Of a DNA stretch of 64,000 nucleotides, positions 1 to 11,431 are shown piece by piece; positions within the stretch are counted from its first letter, which is position 1, and each line of letters starts with the position of its first letter. A program made the position numbers and the translations under genes. The notes beneath the pieces were generated by a model, which saw nothing but the letters and a program-made list of their open reading frames with translations, did no database searches and was not told where the DNA came from. This DNA comes from Auanema rhodensis (Eukaryota; Nematoda; Chromadorea; Rhabditida; Rhabditidae), in the NCBI GenBank assembly GCA_964057225.1, contig OZ059900.1, forward strand, positions 23,885,638 through 23,949,637, given 5' to 3'.

Positions 1-342
1 CCAGTTTTTGGAAATTTCGCTGTAAACAAGGTTTTGACTTACGATTTCATGTGTTCAAACTCATGCAATGTCAATGAAACTTAGCTCAAAATTGTTCGTA
101 CAACGTCTAGTTCCACTTTCACGACAAAAAAACAGGGGTTAGAAAATTAAGGAAATTAGCATATTCTGAGGGCACGCCCCTTATGGCTAATATTGATTAA
201 ATCGATTTTTGTTCATATGAGTCGTCAAATGCAACGAATTTCAGCGTGTTACATACTAAAATGAAGCATTTTACATGCTGAACACTAGAAAAATACAAAA
301 ACACAGTATTTCCCATGAGAAATATTTTATTATGCTGGAAAA
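1..342 (+). repeat. Reference 342 bp satellite monomer (first copy)
   Basis: I take this first copy as the reference monomer, with base 1 at CCAGTTTTTGG; the next copies begin at 343 and 685. About 115 of 342 bases are G or C (34%). Landmarks in order: TTTCGCTGTAAACAAGG at bases 15-31, a seven-A run before CAGGGG near base 126-137, a GC-rich island with the hyphenated dyad GGGC-AC-GCCC near 170-179, the perfect palindrome AAATCGATTT near 199, TCATATGA near 213, and the interrupted dyad AGCAT-TTTAC-ATGCT near 265-279. The minus strand carries AATAAA near base 320, which alone is no evidence of transcription. I see no long internal subrepeat. It does not match any satellite family I can name. 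Confidence 0.95.
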
Positions 343-942
343 CCAGTTTTTGGAAATTTCGCTGTAAACAAGGTTTTGACTTACGATTTCATGTGTTCAA
401 ACTCATGCAATGTCAATGAAACTTAGCTCAAAATTGTTCGTACAACGTCTAGTTCCACTTTCACGACAAAAAAACAGGGGTTAGAAAATTAAGGAAATTA
501 GCATATTCTGAGGGCACGCCCCTTATGGCTAATATTGATTAAATCGATTTTTGTTCATATGAGTCGTCAAATGCAACGAATTTCAGCGTGTTACATACTA
601 AAATGAAGCATTTTACATGCTGAACACTAGAAAAATACAAAAACACAGTATTTCCCATGAGAAATATTTTATTATGCTGGAAAACCAGTTTTTGGAAATT
701 TCGCTGTAAACAAGGTTTTGACTTACGATTTCATGTGTTCAAACTCATGCAATGTCAATGAAACCTAGCTCAAAATTGTTCGTACAACGTCTAGTTCCAC
801 TTTCACGACAAAAAAACAGGGGTTAGAAAATTAAGGAAATTAGCATATTCTGAGGGCACGCCCCTTATGGCTAATATTGATTAAATCGATTTTTGTTCAT
901 ATGAGTCGTCAAATGCAACGAATTTCAGCGTCACAGTATTTC
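1..942 (+). repeat. Forward satellite array, left-edge segment
   Basis: Two complete head-to-tail monomers (1-342 and 343-684) are followed by a third that starts at 685. The third runs normally to monomer base 247 at position 931. It then jumps to monomer base 302 (932-942, CACAGTATTTC), a 54 bp deletion, before the orientation flips. The first two copies carry the GAAACTTAGC variant and the third carries GAAACCTAGC; otherwise they are nearly identical. The array must continue to the left of the window. No gene is present. Confidence 0.97.
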
Positions 943-943
943 A

Positions 944-1188
944 AACCCCTGTTTTTTTGTCGTGAAAGTGGAACTAGACGTTGTACGAACAATTTTGAGC
1001 TAAGTTTCATTGACATTGCATGAGTTTGAACACATGAAATCGTAAGTCAAAACCTTGTTTACAGCGAAATTTCCAAAAACTGGTTTTCCAGCATAATAAA
1101 ATATTTCTCATGGGAAATACTGTGTTTTTGTATTTTTCTAGTGTTCAGCATGTAAAATGCTTCATTTTAGTATGTAACACGCTGAAAT
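944..1188 (-). repeat. Inverted satellite fragment (245 bp)
   Basis: This stretch is the reverse complement of the monomer, running from monomer base 140 down to 1 and then from 342 down to 238. It pairs almost perfectly with the forward stretch 580-824, giving 245 bp inverted-repeat arms around a 119 bp spacer. The left breakpoint is TTTC-A-AACCCCTG near 942-944, with one unassigned A. The right breakpoint is CTGAAAT-CGCTG near 1188/1189, with about 1 bp of overlap. The piece carries the CTTAGC variant, like copies 1 and 2 but unlike the adjacent copy 3. This looks like a small end-joining or template-switch inversion inside the array. Confidence 0.95.
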
Positions 1189-3565
1189 CGCTGTAAACAA
1201 GGTTTTGACTTACGATTTCATGTGTTCAAACTCATGCAATGTCAATGAAACCTAACTCAAAATTGTTCGTACAACGTCTAGTTCCACTTTCACGACAAAA
1301 AAACAGGGGTTAGAAAATTAAGGAAATTAGCATATTCTGAGGGCACGCCCCTTATGGCTAATATTGATTAAATCGATTTTTGTTCATATGAGTCGTCAAA
1401 TGCAACAAATTTCAGCGTGTTACATACTAAAATGAAGCATTTTACATGCTGAACACTAGAAAAATACAAAAACACAGTATTTCCCATGAAAAATATTTTA
1501 TTATGCTGGAAAACCAGTTTTTGGAAATTTCGCTGTAAACAAGGTTTTGACTTACGATTTCATGTGTTCAAACTCATGCAATGTCAATGAAACTTAGCTC
1601 AAAATTGTTCGTACAACGTCTAGTTCCACTTTCACGACAAAAAAACAGGGGTTAGAAAATTAAGGAAATTAGCATATTCTGAGGGCATGCCCCTTATGGC
1701 TAATAATGATTAAATCGATTTTTGTTCATATGAGTCGTCAAATGCAACGAATTTCAGCGTGTTACATACTAAAATGAAGCATTTTACATGCTGAACACTA
1801 GAAAAATACAAAAACACAGTATTTCCCATGAGAAATATTTTATTATGCTGGAAAACCAGTTTTTGGAAATTTCGCTGTAAACAAGGTTTTGACTTACGAT
1901 TTCATGTGTTCAAACTCATGCAGTGTCAATGAAACTTAGCTCAAAATTGTTCGTACAACGTCTAGTTCCACTTTCACGACAAAAAAACAGGGGTTAGAAA
2001 ATTAAGGAAATTAGCATATTCTGAGGGCATGCCCCTTATGGCTTATAATGATTAAATCGATTTTTGTTCATATGAGTCGTCAAATGCAACGAATTTCAGC
2101 GTGTTACATACTAAAATGAAGCATTTTACATGCTGAACACTAGAAAAATACAAAAACACAGTATTTCCCATGAGAAATATTTTATTATGCTGGAAAACCA
2201 GTTTTTGGAAATTTCGCTGTAAACAAGGTTTTGACTTACGATTTCATGTGTTCAAACTCATGCAATGTCAAAGAAACCTAGCTCAAAATTGTTCGTACAA
2301 CGTCTAGTTCTACTTTCACGACAAAAAAACAGGGGTTAGAAAATTAAGGAAATTAGCATATTCTGAGGGCACGCCCCTTATAGCTAATATTGATTAAATC
2401 GATTTTTGTTCATATGAGTCGTCAAATGCAACGAATTTCAGCGTGTTACATACTAAAATGAAGCATTTTACATGCTGAACACTAGAAAAATACAAAAACA
2501 CAGTATTTCCCATGAGAAATATTTTATTATGCTGGAAAACCAGTTTTTGGAAATTTCGCTGTAAACAAGGTTTTGACTTACGATTTCATGTGTTCAAACT
2601 CATGCAATGTCAATGAAACCTAGCTCAAAATTGTTCGTACAACGTCTAGTTCCACTTTCACGACAAAAAAACAGGGGTTAGAAAATTAAGGAAATTAGCA
2701 TATTCTGAGGGCACGCCCCTTATGGCTAATATTGATTAAATCGATTTTTGTTCATATGAGTCGTCAAATGCAACGAATTTCAGCGTGTTACATACTATAA
2801 TGAAGCATTTTACATGCTGAACACTAGAAAAATACAAAAACACAGTATTTCCCATGAGAAATATTTTATTATGCTGGAAAACCAGTTTTTGGAAATTTCG
2901 CTGTAAACAAGGTTTTGACTTACGATTTCATGTGTTCAAACTCATGCAATGTCAATGAAACCTAACTCAAAATTGTTCGTACAACGTCTAGTTCCACTTT
3001 CACGACAAAAAAACAGGGGTTAGAAAATTAAGGAAATTAGCATATTCTGAGGGCACGCCCCTTATGGCTAATAATGATTAAATCGATTTTTGTTCATATG
3101 AGTCGTCAAATGCAACGAATTTCAGCGTGTTACATACTAAAATGAAGCATTTTACATGCTGAACACTAGAAAAATACAAAAACACAGTATTTCCCATGAG
3201 AAATATTTTATTATGCTGGAAAACCAGTTTTTGGAAATTTCGCTGTAAACAAGGTTTTGACTTACGATTTCATGTGTTCAAACTCATGCAATGTCAATGA
3301 AACCTAGCTCAAAATTGTTCGTACAACGTCTAGTTCCACTTTCACGACAAAAAAACAGGGGTTAGAAAATTAAGGAAATTAGTATATTCTGAGGGCACGC
3401 CCCTTATGGCTAATATTGATTAAATCGATTTTTGTTCATATGAGTCGTCAAATGCAACGAATTTCAGCGTGTTACATACTAAAATGAAGCATTTTACATG
3501 CTGAACACTAGAAAAATACAAAAACACAGTATTTCCCATGAGAAATATTTTATTATGCTGGAAAA

Positions 3566-4249
3566 CCAGTTTTTGGAAATTTCGCTGTAAACAAGGTTTT
3601 GACTTACGATTTCATGTGTTCAAACTCATGCAATGTCAATGAAACCTAGCTCAAAATTGTTCGTACAACGTCTAGTTCCACTTTCACGACAAAAAAACAG
3701 GGGTTAGAAAATTAAGGAAATTAGTATATTCTGAGGGCACGCCCCTTATGGCTAATATTGATTAAATCGATTTTTGTTCATATGAGTCGTCAAATGCAAC
3801 GAATTTCAGCGTGTTACATACTAAAATGAAGCATTTCACATGCTGAACACTAGAAAAAAACAAAAACACAGTATTTCCCATGAGAAATATTTTATTATGC
3901 TGGAAAACCAGTTTTTGGAAATTTCGCTGTAAACAAGGTTTTGACATACGATTTCATGTGTTCAAACTCATGCAATGTCAATGAAACTTAGCTCAAAATT
4001 GTTCGTACAACGTCTAGTTCCACTTTCACGACAAAAAAACAGGGGTTAGAAAATTAAGGAAATTAGCATATTCTGAGGGCACGCCCCTTATGGCTAATAT
4101 TGATTAAATCGATTTTTGTTCATATGAGTCGTCAAATGCAACGAATTTCAGCGTGTTACATACTAAAATGAAGCAATTTACATGCTGAACACTAGAAAAA
4201 TACAAAAACACAGTATTTCCCATGAGAAATATTTTATTATGCTGGAAAA
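3566..4249 (+). repeat. Two-monomer block duplicated 1,710 bp downstream (copy 1)
   Basis: The two monomers here carry TTAGTATAT and GAAAAAAAC, then GACATACG and CTTAGC. The same order recurs at 5276-5959, exactly 1,710 bp (five monomers) away. The two copies differ by a few bases, for example TTTCACATG in this copy and a C-to-A change in the A-run of the other. The flanking monomers upstream also match in part (CCTAACTC with ATAATGATT at units 2882 and 4934). Confidence 0.85.
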
Positions 4250-5275
4250 CCAGTTTTTGGAAATTTCGCTGTAAACAAGGTTTTGACTTACGATTTCATG
4301 TGTTCAAACTCATGCAATGTCAATGAAACCTAGCTCAAAAATGTTCGTACAACGTCTAGTTCCACTTTCACGACAAAAAAACAGGGGTTAGAAAATTAAG
4401 GAAATTAGTATATTCTGAGGGCACGCCCCTTATGGCTAATATTGATTAAATCGATTTTTGTTCATATGAGTCGTCAAATGCAACGAATTTCAGCGTGTTA
4501 CATACTAAAATGAAGCATTTTACATGCTGAACACTAGAAAAAAACAAAAACACAGTATTTCCCATGAGAAATATTTTATTATGCTGGAAAACCAGTTTTT
4601 GGAAATTTCGCTGTAAACAAGGTTTTGACTTACGATTTCATGTGTTCAAACTCATGCAATGTCAATGAAACCTAGCTCAAAATTGTTCGTACAACGTCTA
4701 GTTCCACTTTCACGACAAAAAAACAGGGGTTAGAAAATTAAGGAAATTAGCATATTCTGAGGGCACGCCCCTTATGGCTAATATTGATTAAATCGATTTT
4801 TGTTCATATGAGTCGTCAAATGCAACGAATTTCAGCGTGTTACATACTAAAATGAAGCATTTTACATGCTGAACACTAGAAAAATACAAAAACACAGTAT
4901 TTCCCATGAGAAATATTTTATTATGCTGGAAAACCAGTTTTTGGAAATTTCGCTGTAAACAAGGTTTTGACTTACGATTTCATGTGTTCAAACTCATGCA
5001 ATGTCAATGAAACCTAACTCAAAATTGTTCGTACAACGTCTAGTTCCACTTTCACGACAAAAAAACAGGGGTTAGAAAATTAAGGAAATTAGCATATTCT
5101 GAGGGCACGCCCCTTATGGCTAATAATGATTAAATCGATTTTTGTTCATATGAGTCGTCAAATGCAACGAATTTCAGCGTGTTACATACTAAAATGAAGC
5201 ATTTTACATGCTGAACACTAGAAAAATACAAAAACACAGTATTTCCCATGAGAAATATTTTATTATGCTGGAAAA

Positions 5276-5959
5276 CCAGTTTTTGGAAATTTCGCTGTAA
5301 ACAAGGTTTTGACTTACGATTTCATGTGTTCAAACTCATGCAATGTCAATGAAACCTAGCTCAAAATTGTTCGTACAACGTCTAGTTCCACTTTCACGAC
5401 AAAAAAAAAGGGGTTAGAAAATTAAGGAAATTAGTATATTCTGAGGGCACGCCCCTTATGGCTAATATTGATTAAATCGATTTTTGTTCATATGAGTCGT
5501 CAAATGCAACGAATTTCAGCGTGTTACATACTAAAATGAAGCATTTTACATGCTGAACACTAGAAAAAAACAAAAACACAGTATTTCCCATGAGAAATAT
5601 TTTATTATGCTGGAAAACCAGTTTTTGGAAATTTCGCTGTAAACAAGGTTTTGACATACGATTTCATGTGTTCAAACTCATGCAATGTCAATGAAACTTA
5701 GCTCAAAATTGTTCGTACAACGTCTAGTTCCACTTTCACGACAAAAAAACAGGGGTTAGAAAATTAAGGAAATTAGCATATTCTGAGGGCACGCCCCTTA
5801 TGGCTAATATTGATTAAATCGATTTTTGTTCATATGAGTCGTCAAATGCAACGAATTTCAGCGTGTTACATACTAAAATGAAGCATTTTACATGCTGAAC
5901 ACTAGAAAAATACAAAAACACAGTATTTCCCATGAGAAATATTTTATTATGCTGGAAAA
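5276..5959 (+). repeat. Two-monomer block (copy 2 of 3566-4249)
   Basis: The same variant order as 3566-4249 is offset by five monomers. The A-run here has an extra substitution, giving nine A directly before GGGG. Downstream, at unit 5960, the similarity ends: unit 5960 carries AAGGATTTGAC, TGTTTGTAC and CAATATTT, which the corresponding unit 4250 lacks. Confidence 0.85.
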
Positions 5960-7327
5960 CCAGTTTTTGGAAATTTCGCTGTAAACAAGGATTTGACTTA
6001 CGATTTCATGTGTTCAAACTCATGCAATGTCAATGAAACCTAGCTCAAAATTGTTTGTACAACGTCTAGTTCCACTTTCACGACAAAAAAACAGGGGTTA
6101 GAAAATTAAGGAAATTAGCATATTCTGAGGGCACGCCCCTTATGGCTAATATTGATTAAATCGATTTTTGTTCATATGAGTCGTCAAATGCAACGAATTT
6201 CAGCGTGTTACATACTAAAATGAAGCATTTTACATGCTGAACACTAGAAAAATACAAAAACACAATATTTCCCATGAGAAATATTTTATTATGCTGGAAA
6301 ACCAGTTTTTGGAAATTTCGCTGTAAACAAGGTTTTGACTTACGATTTCATGTGTTCAAACTCATGCAATGTCAATGAAACCTAGCTCAAAATTGTTCGT
6401 ACAACGTCTAGTTCCACTTTCACGACAAAAAAACAGGGGTTAGAAAATTAAGGAAATTAGCATATTCTGAGGGCACGCCCCTTATGGCTAATATTGATTA
6501 AATCGATTTTTGTTCATATGAGTCGTCAAATGCAACTAATTTCAGCGTGTTACATACTAAAATGAAGCATTTTACATGCTGAACACTAGAAAAAAACAAA
6601 AACACAGTATTTCCCATGAGAAATATTTTATTATGCTGGAAAACCAGTTTTTGGAAATATCGCTGTAAACAAGGTTTTGACTTACGATTTCATGTGTTCA
6701 AACTCATGCAATGTCAATGAAACCTAGCTCAAAATTGTTCGTACAACGTCTAGTTCCACTTTCACGACAAAAAAACAGGGGTTAGAAAATTAAGGAAGTT
6801 AGCATATTCTGAGGGCACGGCCCTTATGGCTAATATTGATTAAATCGATTTTTGTTCATATGAGTCGTCAAATGCAACGAATTTCAGCGTGTTACATACT
6901 AAAATGAAGCATTTTACATGCTGAACACTAGAAAAATACAAAAACACAGTATTTCCCATGAGAAATATTTTATTATGCTGGAAAACCAGTTTTTGGAAAT
7001 TTCGCTGTAAACAAGGTTTTGACTTACGATTTCATGTGTTCAAACTCATGCAATGTCAATGAAACCTAGCTCAAAATTTTTCGTACAACGTCTAGTTCCA
7101 CTTTCACGACAAAAAAACAAGGGTTAGAAAATTAAGGAAATTAGCATATTCTGAGGGCACGCCCCTTATGGCTAATATTGATTAAATCGATTTTTGTTCA
7201 TATGAGTCGTCAAATGCAACGAATTTCTGCATGTTACATACTAAAATGAAGCATTTTACATGCTGAACACTAGAAAAAAACAAAAACACAGTATTTCCCA
7301 TGAGAAATATTTTATTATGCTGGAAAA
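5960..7327 (+). repeat. Four-monomer higher-order block (copy 1)
   Basis: Four monomers appear in the order AAGGATTTGAC/TGTTTGTAC/CAATATTT, then GAAAAAAAC, then GGAAGTT/CACGGCCC, then CAAGGG/TCTGCATG/GAAAAAAAC. The same four appear in the same order at 15539-16906, 9,579 bp away. Private changes in this copy include CAACTAATTT and GAAATATCG. Confidence 0.85.
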
Positions 7328-9038
7328 CCAGTTTTTGGAAATTTCGCTGTAAACAAGGTTTTGACTTACGATTTCATGTGTTCAAACTCATGCAATGTCA
7401 ATGAAACTTAGCTCAAAATTGTTCGTACAACGTCTAGTTCCACTTTCACGACAAAAAAACAGGGGTTAGAAAATTAAGGAAATTAGCATATTCTGAGGGC
7501 ACGCCCCTTATAGCTAATATTGATTAAATCGATTTTTGTTCATATGAGTCGTCAAATGCAACGAATTTCAGCGTGTTACATACTAAAATGAAGCATTTTA
7601 CATGCTGAACACTAGAAAAAAACAAAAACACAGTATTTCCCATGAGAAATATTTTATTATGCTGGAAAACCAGTTTTTGGAAATTTCGCTGTAAACAAGG
7701 TTTTGACTTACGATTTCATGTGTTCAAACTCTTGCAATGTCAATGAAACCTAGCTCAAAATTGTTCGTACAACGTCTAGTTCCACTTTCACGACAAAAAA
7801 AACAGGGGTTAGAAAATTAAGGAAGTTAGCATATTCTGAGGGCACGCCCCTTATGGCTAATATTGATTAAATCGATTTTTGTTCATATGAGTCGTCAAAT
7901 GCAACGAATTTCAGCGTGTTACATACTAAAATGAAGCATTTTACATGCTGAACACTAGAAAAATACAAAAACACAGTATTTCCCATGAGAAATATTTTAT
8001 TATGCTGGAAAACCAGTTTTTGGAAATTTCGCTGTAAACAAGGTTTTGACTTACGATTTCATGTGTTCAAACTCATGCAATGTCAATGAAACCTAGCTCA
8101 AAATTGTTCGTACAACGTCTAGTTCCACTTTCACGACAAAAAAACAAGGGTTAGAAAATTAAGGAAATTAGCATATTCTGAGGGCACGCCCCTTATGGCT
8201 AATATTGATTAAATCGATTTTTGTTCATATGAGTCGTCAAATGCAACGAATTTCTGCATGTTACATACTAAAATGAAGCATTTCACATGCTGAACACTAG
8301 AAAAAAACAAATACACAGTATTTCCCATGAGAAATATTTTATTATGCTGGAAAACCAGTTTTTGGAAATTTCGCTGTAAACAAGGTTTTGACTTACGATT
8401 TCATGTGTTCAAACTCATGCAATGTCAATGAAACTTAGCTCAAAATTGTTCGTACAACGTCTAGTTCCACTTTCACGACAAAAAAACAGGGGTTAGAAAA
8501 TTAAGGAAATTAGCATATTCTGAGGGCACGCCCCTTATAGCTAATATTGATTAAATCGATTTTTGTTCATATGAGTCGTCAAATGCAACGAATTTCAGCG
8601 TGTTACATACTAAAATGAAGCATTTTACATGCTGAACACTAGAAAAATACAAAAACACAGTATTTCCCATGAGAAATATTTTATTATGCTGGAAAACCAG
8701 TTTTTGGAAATTTCGCTGTAAACAAGGTTTTGACTTACGATTTCATGTGTTCAAACTCATGCAATGTCAATGAAACCTAGCTCAAAATTGTTCGTACAAC
8801 GTCTAGTTCCACTTTCACGACAAAAAAACAGGGGTTAGAAAATTAAGGAAATTAGCATATTCTGAGGGCACGCCCCTTATGGCTAATATTGATTAAATCG
8901 ATTTTTGTTCATATGAGTCGTCAAATGCAACGAATTTCAGCGTGTTACATACTAAAATGAAGCATTTTACATGCTGAACACTAGAAAAATACAAAAACAC
9001 AGTATTTCCCATGAGAAATATTTTATTATGCTGGAAAA
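6644..9038 (+). repeat. Seven-monomer block (2,395 bp, copy 1)
   Basis: Seven monomers carry, in order, GGAAGTT/CACGGCCC; CAAGGG/TCTGCATG; CTTAGC/TAGCTA; CTCTTGC plus eight A; CAAGGG/TCTGCATG; CTTAGC/TAGCTA; and a consensus unit. The same series with the same total length is at 11090-13484, 4,446 bp (13 monomers) away. Within the block the CAAGGG and CTTAGC monomers recur after 1,027 bp, so a three-monomer duplication is nested inside it. Confidence 0.85.
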
Positions 9039-9721
9039 CCAGTTTTTGGAAATTTCGCTGTAAACAAGGTTTGACTTACGATTTCATGTGTTCAAACTCA
9101 TGCAATGTCAATGAAACCTAGCTCAAAATTGTTCGTACAACGTCTAGTTCCACTTTCACGACAAAAAAACAGGGGTTAGAAAATTAAGGAAATTAGCATA
9201 TTCTGAGGGCACGCCCCTTATTGCTAATATTGATTAAATCGATTTTTGTTCATATGAGTCGTCAAATGCAACGAATTTCAGCGTGTTACATACTAAAATG
9301 AAGCATTTTACATGCTGAACACTAGAAAAATACAAAAACACAATATTTCCCATGAGAAATATTTTATTATGCTGGAAAACCAGTTTTTGGAAATTTCGCT
9401 GTAAACAAGGTTTTGACTTACGATTTCATGTGTTCAAACTCATGCAATGTCAATGAAACCTAGCTCAAAATTGTTCGTACAACGTCTAGTTCCACTTTCA
9501 CGACAAAAAAACAGGGGTTAGAAAATTAAGGAAGTTAGCATATTCTGAGGGCACGGCCCTTATGGCTAATATTGATTAAATCGACTTTTGTTCATATGAG
9601 TCGTCAAATGCAACGAATTTCAGCGTGTTACATACTAAAATGAAGCATTTTACATGCTGAACACTAGAAAAAAACAAAAACACAGTATTTCCCATGAGAA
9701 ATATTTTATTATGCTGGAAAA
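8697..9721 (+). repeat. Three-monomer block (1,025 bp, copy 1)
   Basis: A consensus monomer is followed by a 341 bp monomer (AAGGTTTGAC, TTGCTAAT, CAATATTT) and then by a GGAAGTT/CACGGCCC monomer. The same order and length recur at 10407-11431, offset by 1,710 bp. The third monomer here has GAAAAAAAC and CGACTTTT, which the second copy lacks. Confidence 0.85.
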
Positions 9722-10406
9722 CCAGTTTTTGGAAATTTCGCTGTAAACAAGGTTTTGACTTACGATTTCATGTGTTCAAACTCTTGCAATGTCAATGAAA
9801 CCTAGCTCAAAATTGTTCGTACAACGTCTAGTTCCACTTTCACGACAAAAAAAACAGGGGTTAGAAAATTAAGGAAGTTAGCATATTCTGAGGGCACGCC
9901 CCTTATGGCTAATATTGATTAAATCGATTTTTGTTCATATGAGTCGTCAAATGCAACGAATTTCAGCGTGTTACATACTAAAATGAAGCATTTTACATGC
10001 TGAACACTAGAAAAATACAAAAACACAGTATTTCCCATGAGAAATATTTTATTATGCTGGAAAACCAGTTTTTGGAAATTTCGCTGTAAACAAGGTTTTG
10101 ACTTACGATTTCATGTGTTCAAACTCATGCAATGTCAATGAAACCTAGCTCAAAATTGTTCGTACAACGTCTAGTTCCACTTTCACGACAAAAAAAAAGG
10201 GGTTAGAAAATTAAGGAAATTAGTATATTCTGAGGGCACGCCCCTTATAGCTAATATTGATTAAATCGATTTTTGTTCATATGAGTCGTCAAATGCAACG
10301 AATTTCTGCATGTTACATACTAAAATGAAGCATTTTACATGCTGAACACTAGAAAAATACAAAAACACAGTATTTCCCATGAGAAATATTTTATTATGCT
10401 GGAAAA

Positions 10407-11431
10407 CCAGTTTTTGGAAATTTCGCTGTAAACAAGGTTTTGACTTACGATTTCATGTGTTCAAACTCATGCAATGTCAATGAAACCTAGCTCAAAATTG
10501 TTCGTACAACGTCTAGTTCCACTTTCACGACAAAAAAACAGGGGTTAGAAAATTAAGGAAATTAGCATATTCTGAGGGCACGCCCCTTATGGCTAATATT
10601 GATTAAATCGATTTTTGTTCATATGAGTCGTCAAATGCAACGAATTTCAGCGTGTTACATACTAAAATGAAGCATTTTACATGCTGAACACTAGAAAAAT
10701 ACAAAAACACAGTATTTCCCATGAGAAATATTTTATTATGCTGGAAAACCAGTTTTTGGAAATTTCGCTGTAAACAAGGTTTGACTTACGATTTCATGTG
10801 TTCAAACTCATGCAATGTCAATGAAACCTAGCTCAAAATTGTTCGTACAACGTCTAGTTCCACTTTCACGACAAAAAAACAGGGGTTAGAAAATTAAGGA
10901 AATTAGCATATTCTGAGGGCACGCCCCTTATTGCTAATATTGATTAAATCGATTTTTGTTCATATGAGTCGTCAAATGCAACGAATTTCAGCGTGTTACA
11001 TACTAAAATGAAGCATTTTACATGCTGAACACTAGAAAAATACAAAAACACAATATTTCCCATGAGAAATATTTTATTATGCTGGAAAACCAGTTTTTGG
11101 AAATTTCGCTGTAAACAAGGTTTTGACTTACGATTTCATGTGTTCAAACTCATGCAATGTCAATGAAACCTAGCTCAAAATTGTTCGTACAACGTCTAGT
11201 TCCACTTTCACGACAAAAAAACAGGGGTTAGAAAATTAAGGAAGTTAGCATATTCTGAGGGCACGGCCCTTATGGCTAATATTGATTAAATCGATTTTTG
11301 TTCATATGAGTCGTCAAATGCAACGAATTTCAGCGTGTTACATACTAAAATGAAGCATTTTACATGCTGAACACTAGAAAAATACAAAAACACAGTATTT
11401 CCCATGAGAAATATTTTATTATGCTGGAAAA
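10407..11431 (+). repeat. Three-monomer block (1,025 bp, copy 2)
   Basis: This is the paralogue of 8697-9721 at a five-monomer offset. It ends with a GGAAGTT/CACGGCCC monomer that has GAAAAATAC. That monomer also begins the seven-monomer block at 11090, so duplications of different sizes overlap. Confidence 0.85.

Noticed and set aside
15-31. CENP-B-box-like TTTCGCTGTAAACAAGG in each monomer
   Set aside because: It matches 7 of the 9 core bases of NTTCGNNNNANNCGGGN. By rough estimate about one such match is expected by chance in 342 bp on two strands, and two of the CGGG bases are wrong. Not reported as a site without binding data.
310-335. AATAAA on the minus strand of each monomer as a polyadenylation signal
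   Set aside because: It lies in an AT-rich stretch with no associated gene, so a chance match is the simplest explanation.
1-342. Monomer as an ancient dimer of two 171 bp halves
   Set aside because: I compared similar-looking stretches (near bases 53-75 and 211-235) and found only weak, gapped resemblance, not a convincing internal repeat.
3762-3947. Minus-strand 61-codon open frame, repeated identically at 5472-5657
   Set aside because: It is one frame of the satellite monomer. The start codon exists only because of the GACATACG substitution in units 3908 and 5618, and the two copies are identical because they lie in a 1,710 bp duplication. No ribosome-binding, splice or codon-bias evidence supports it.
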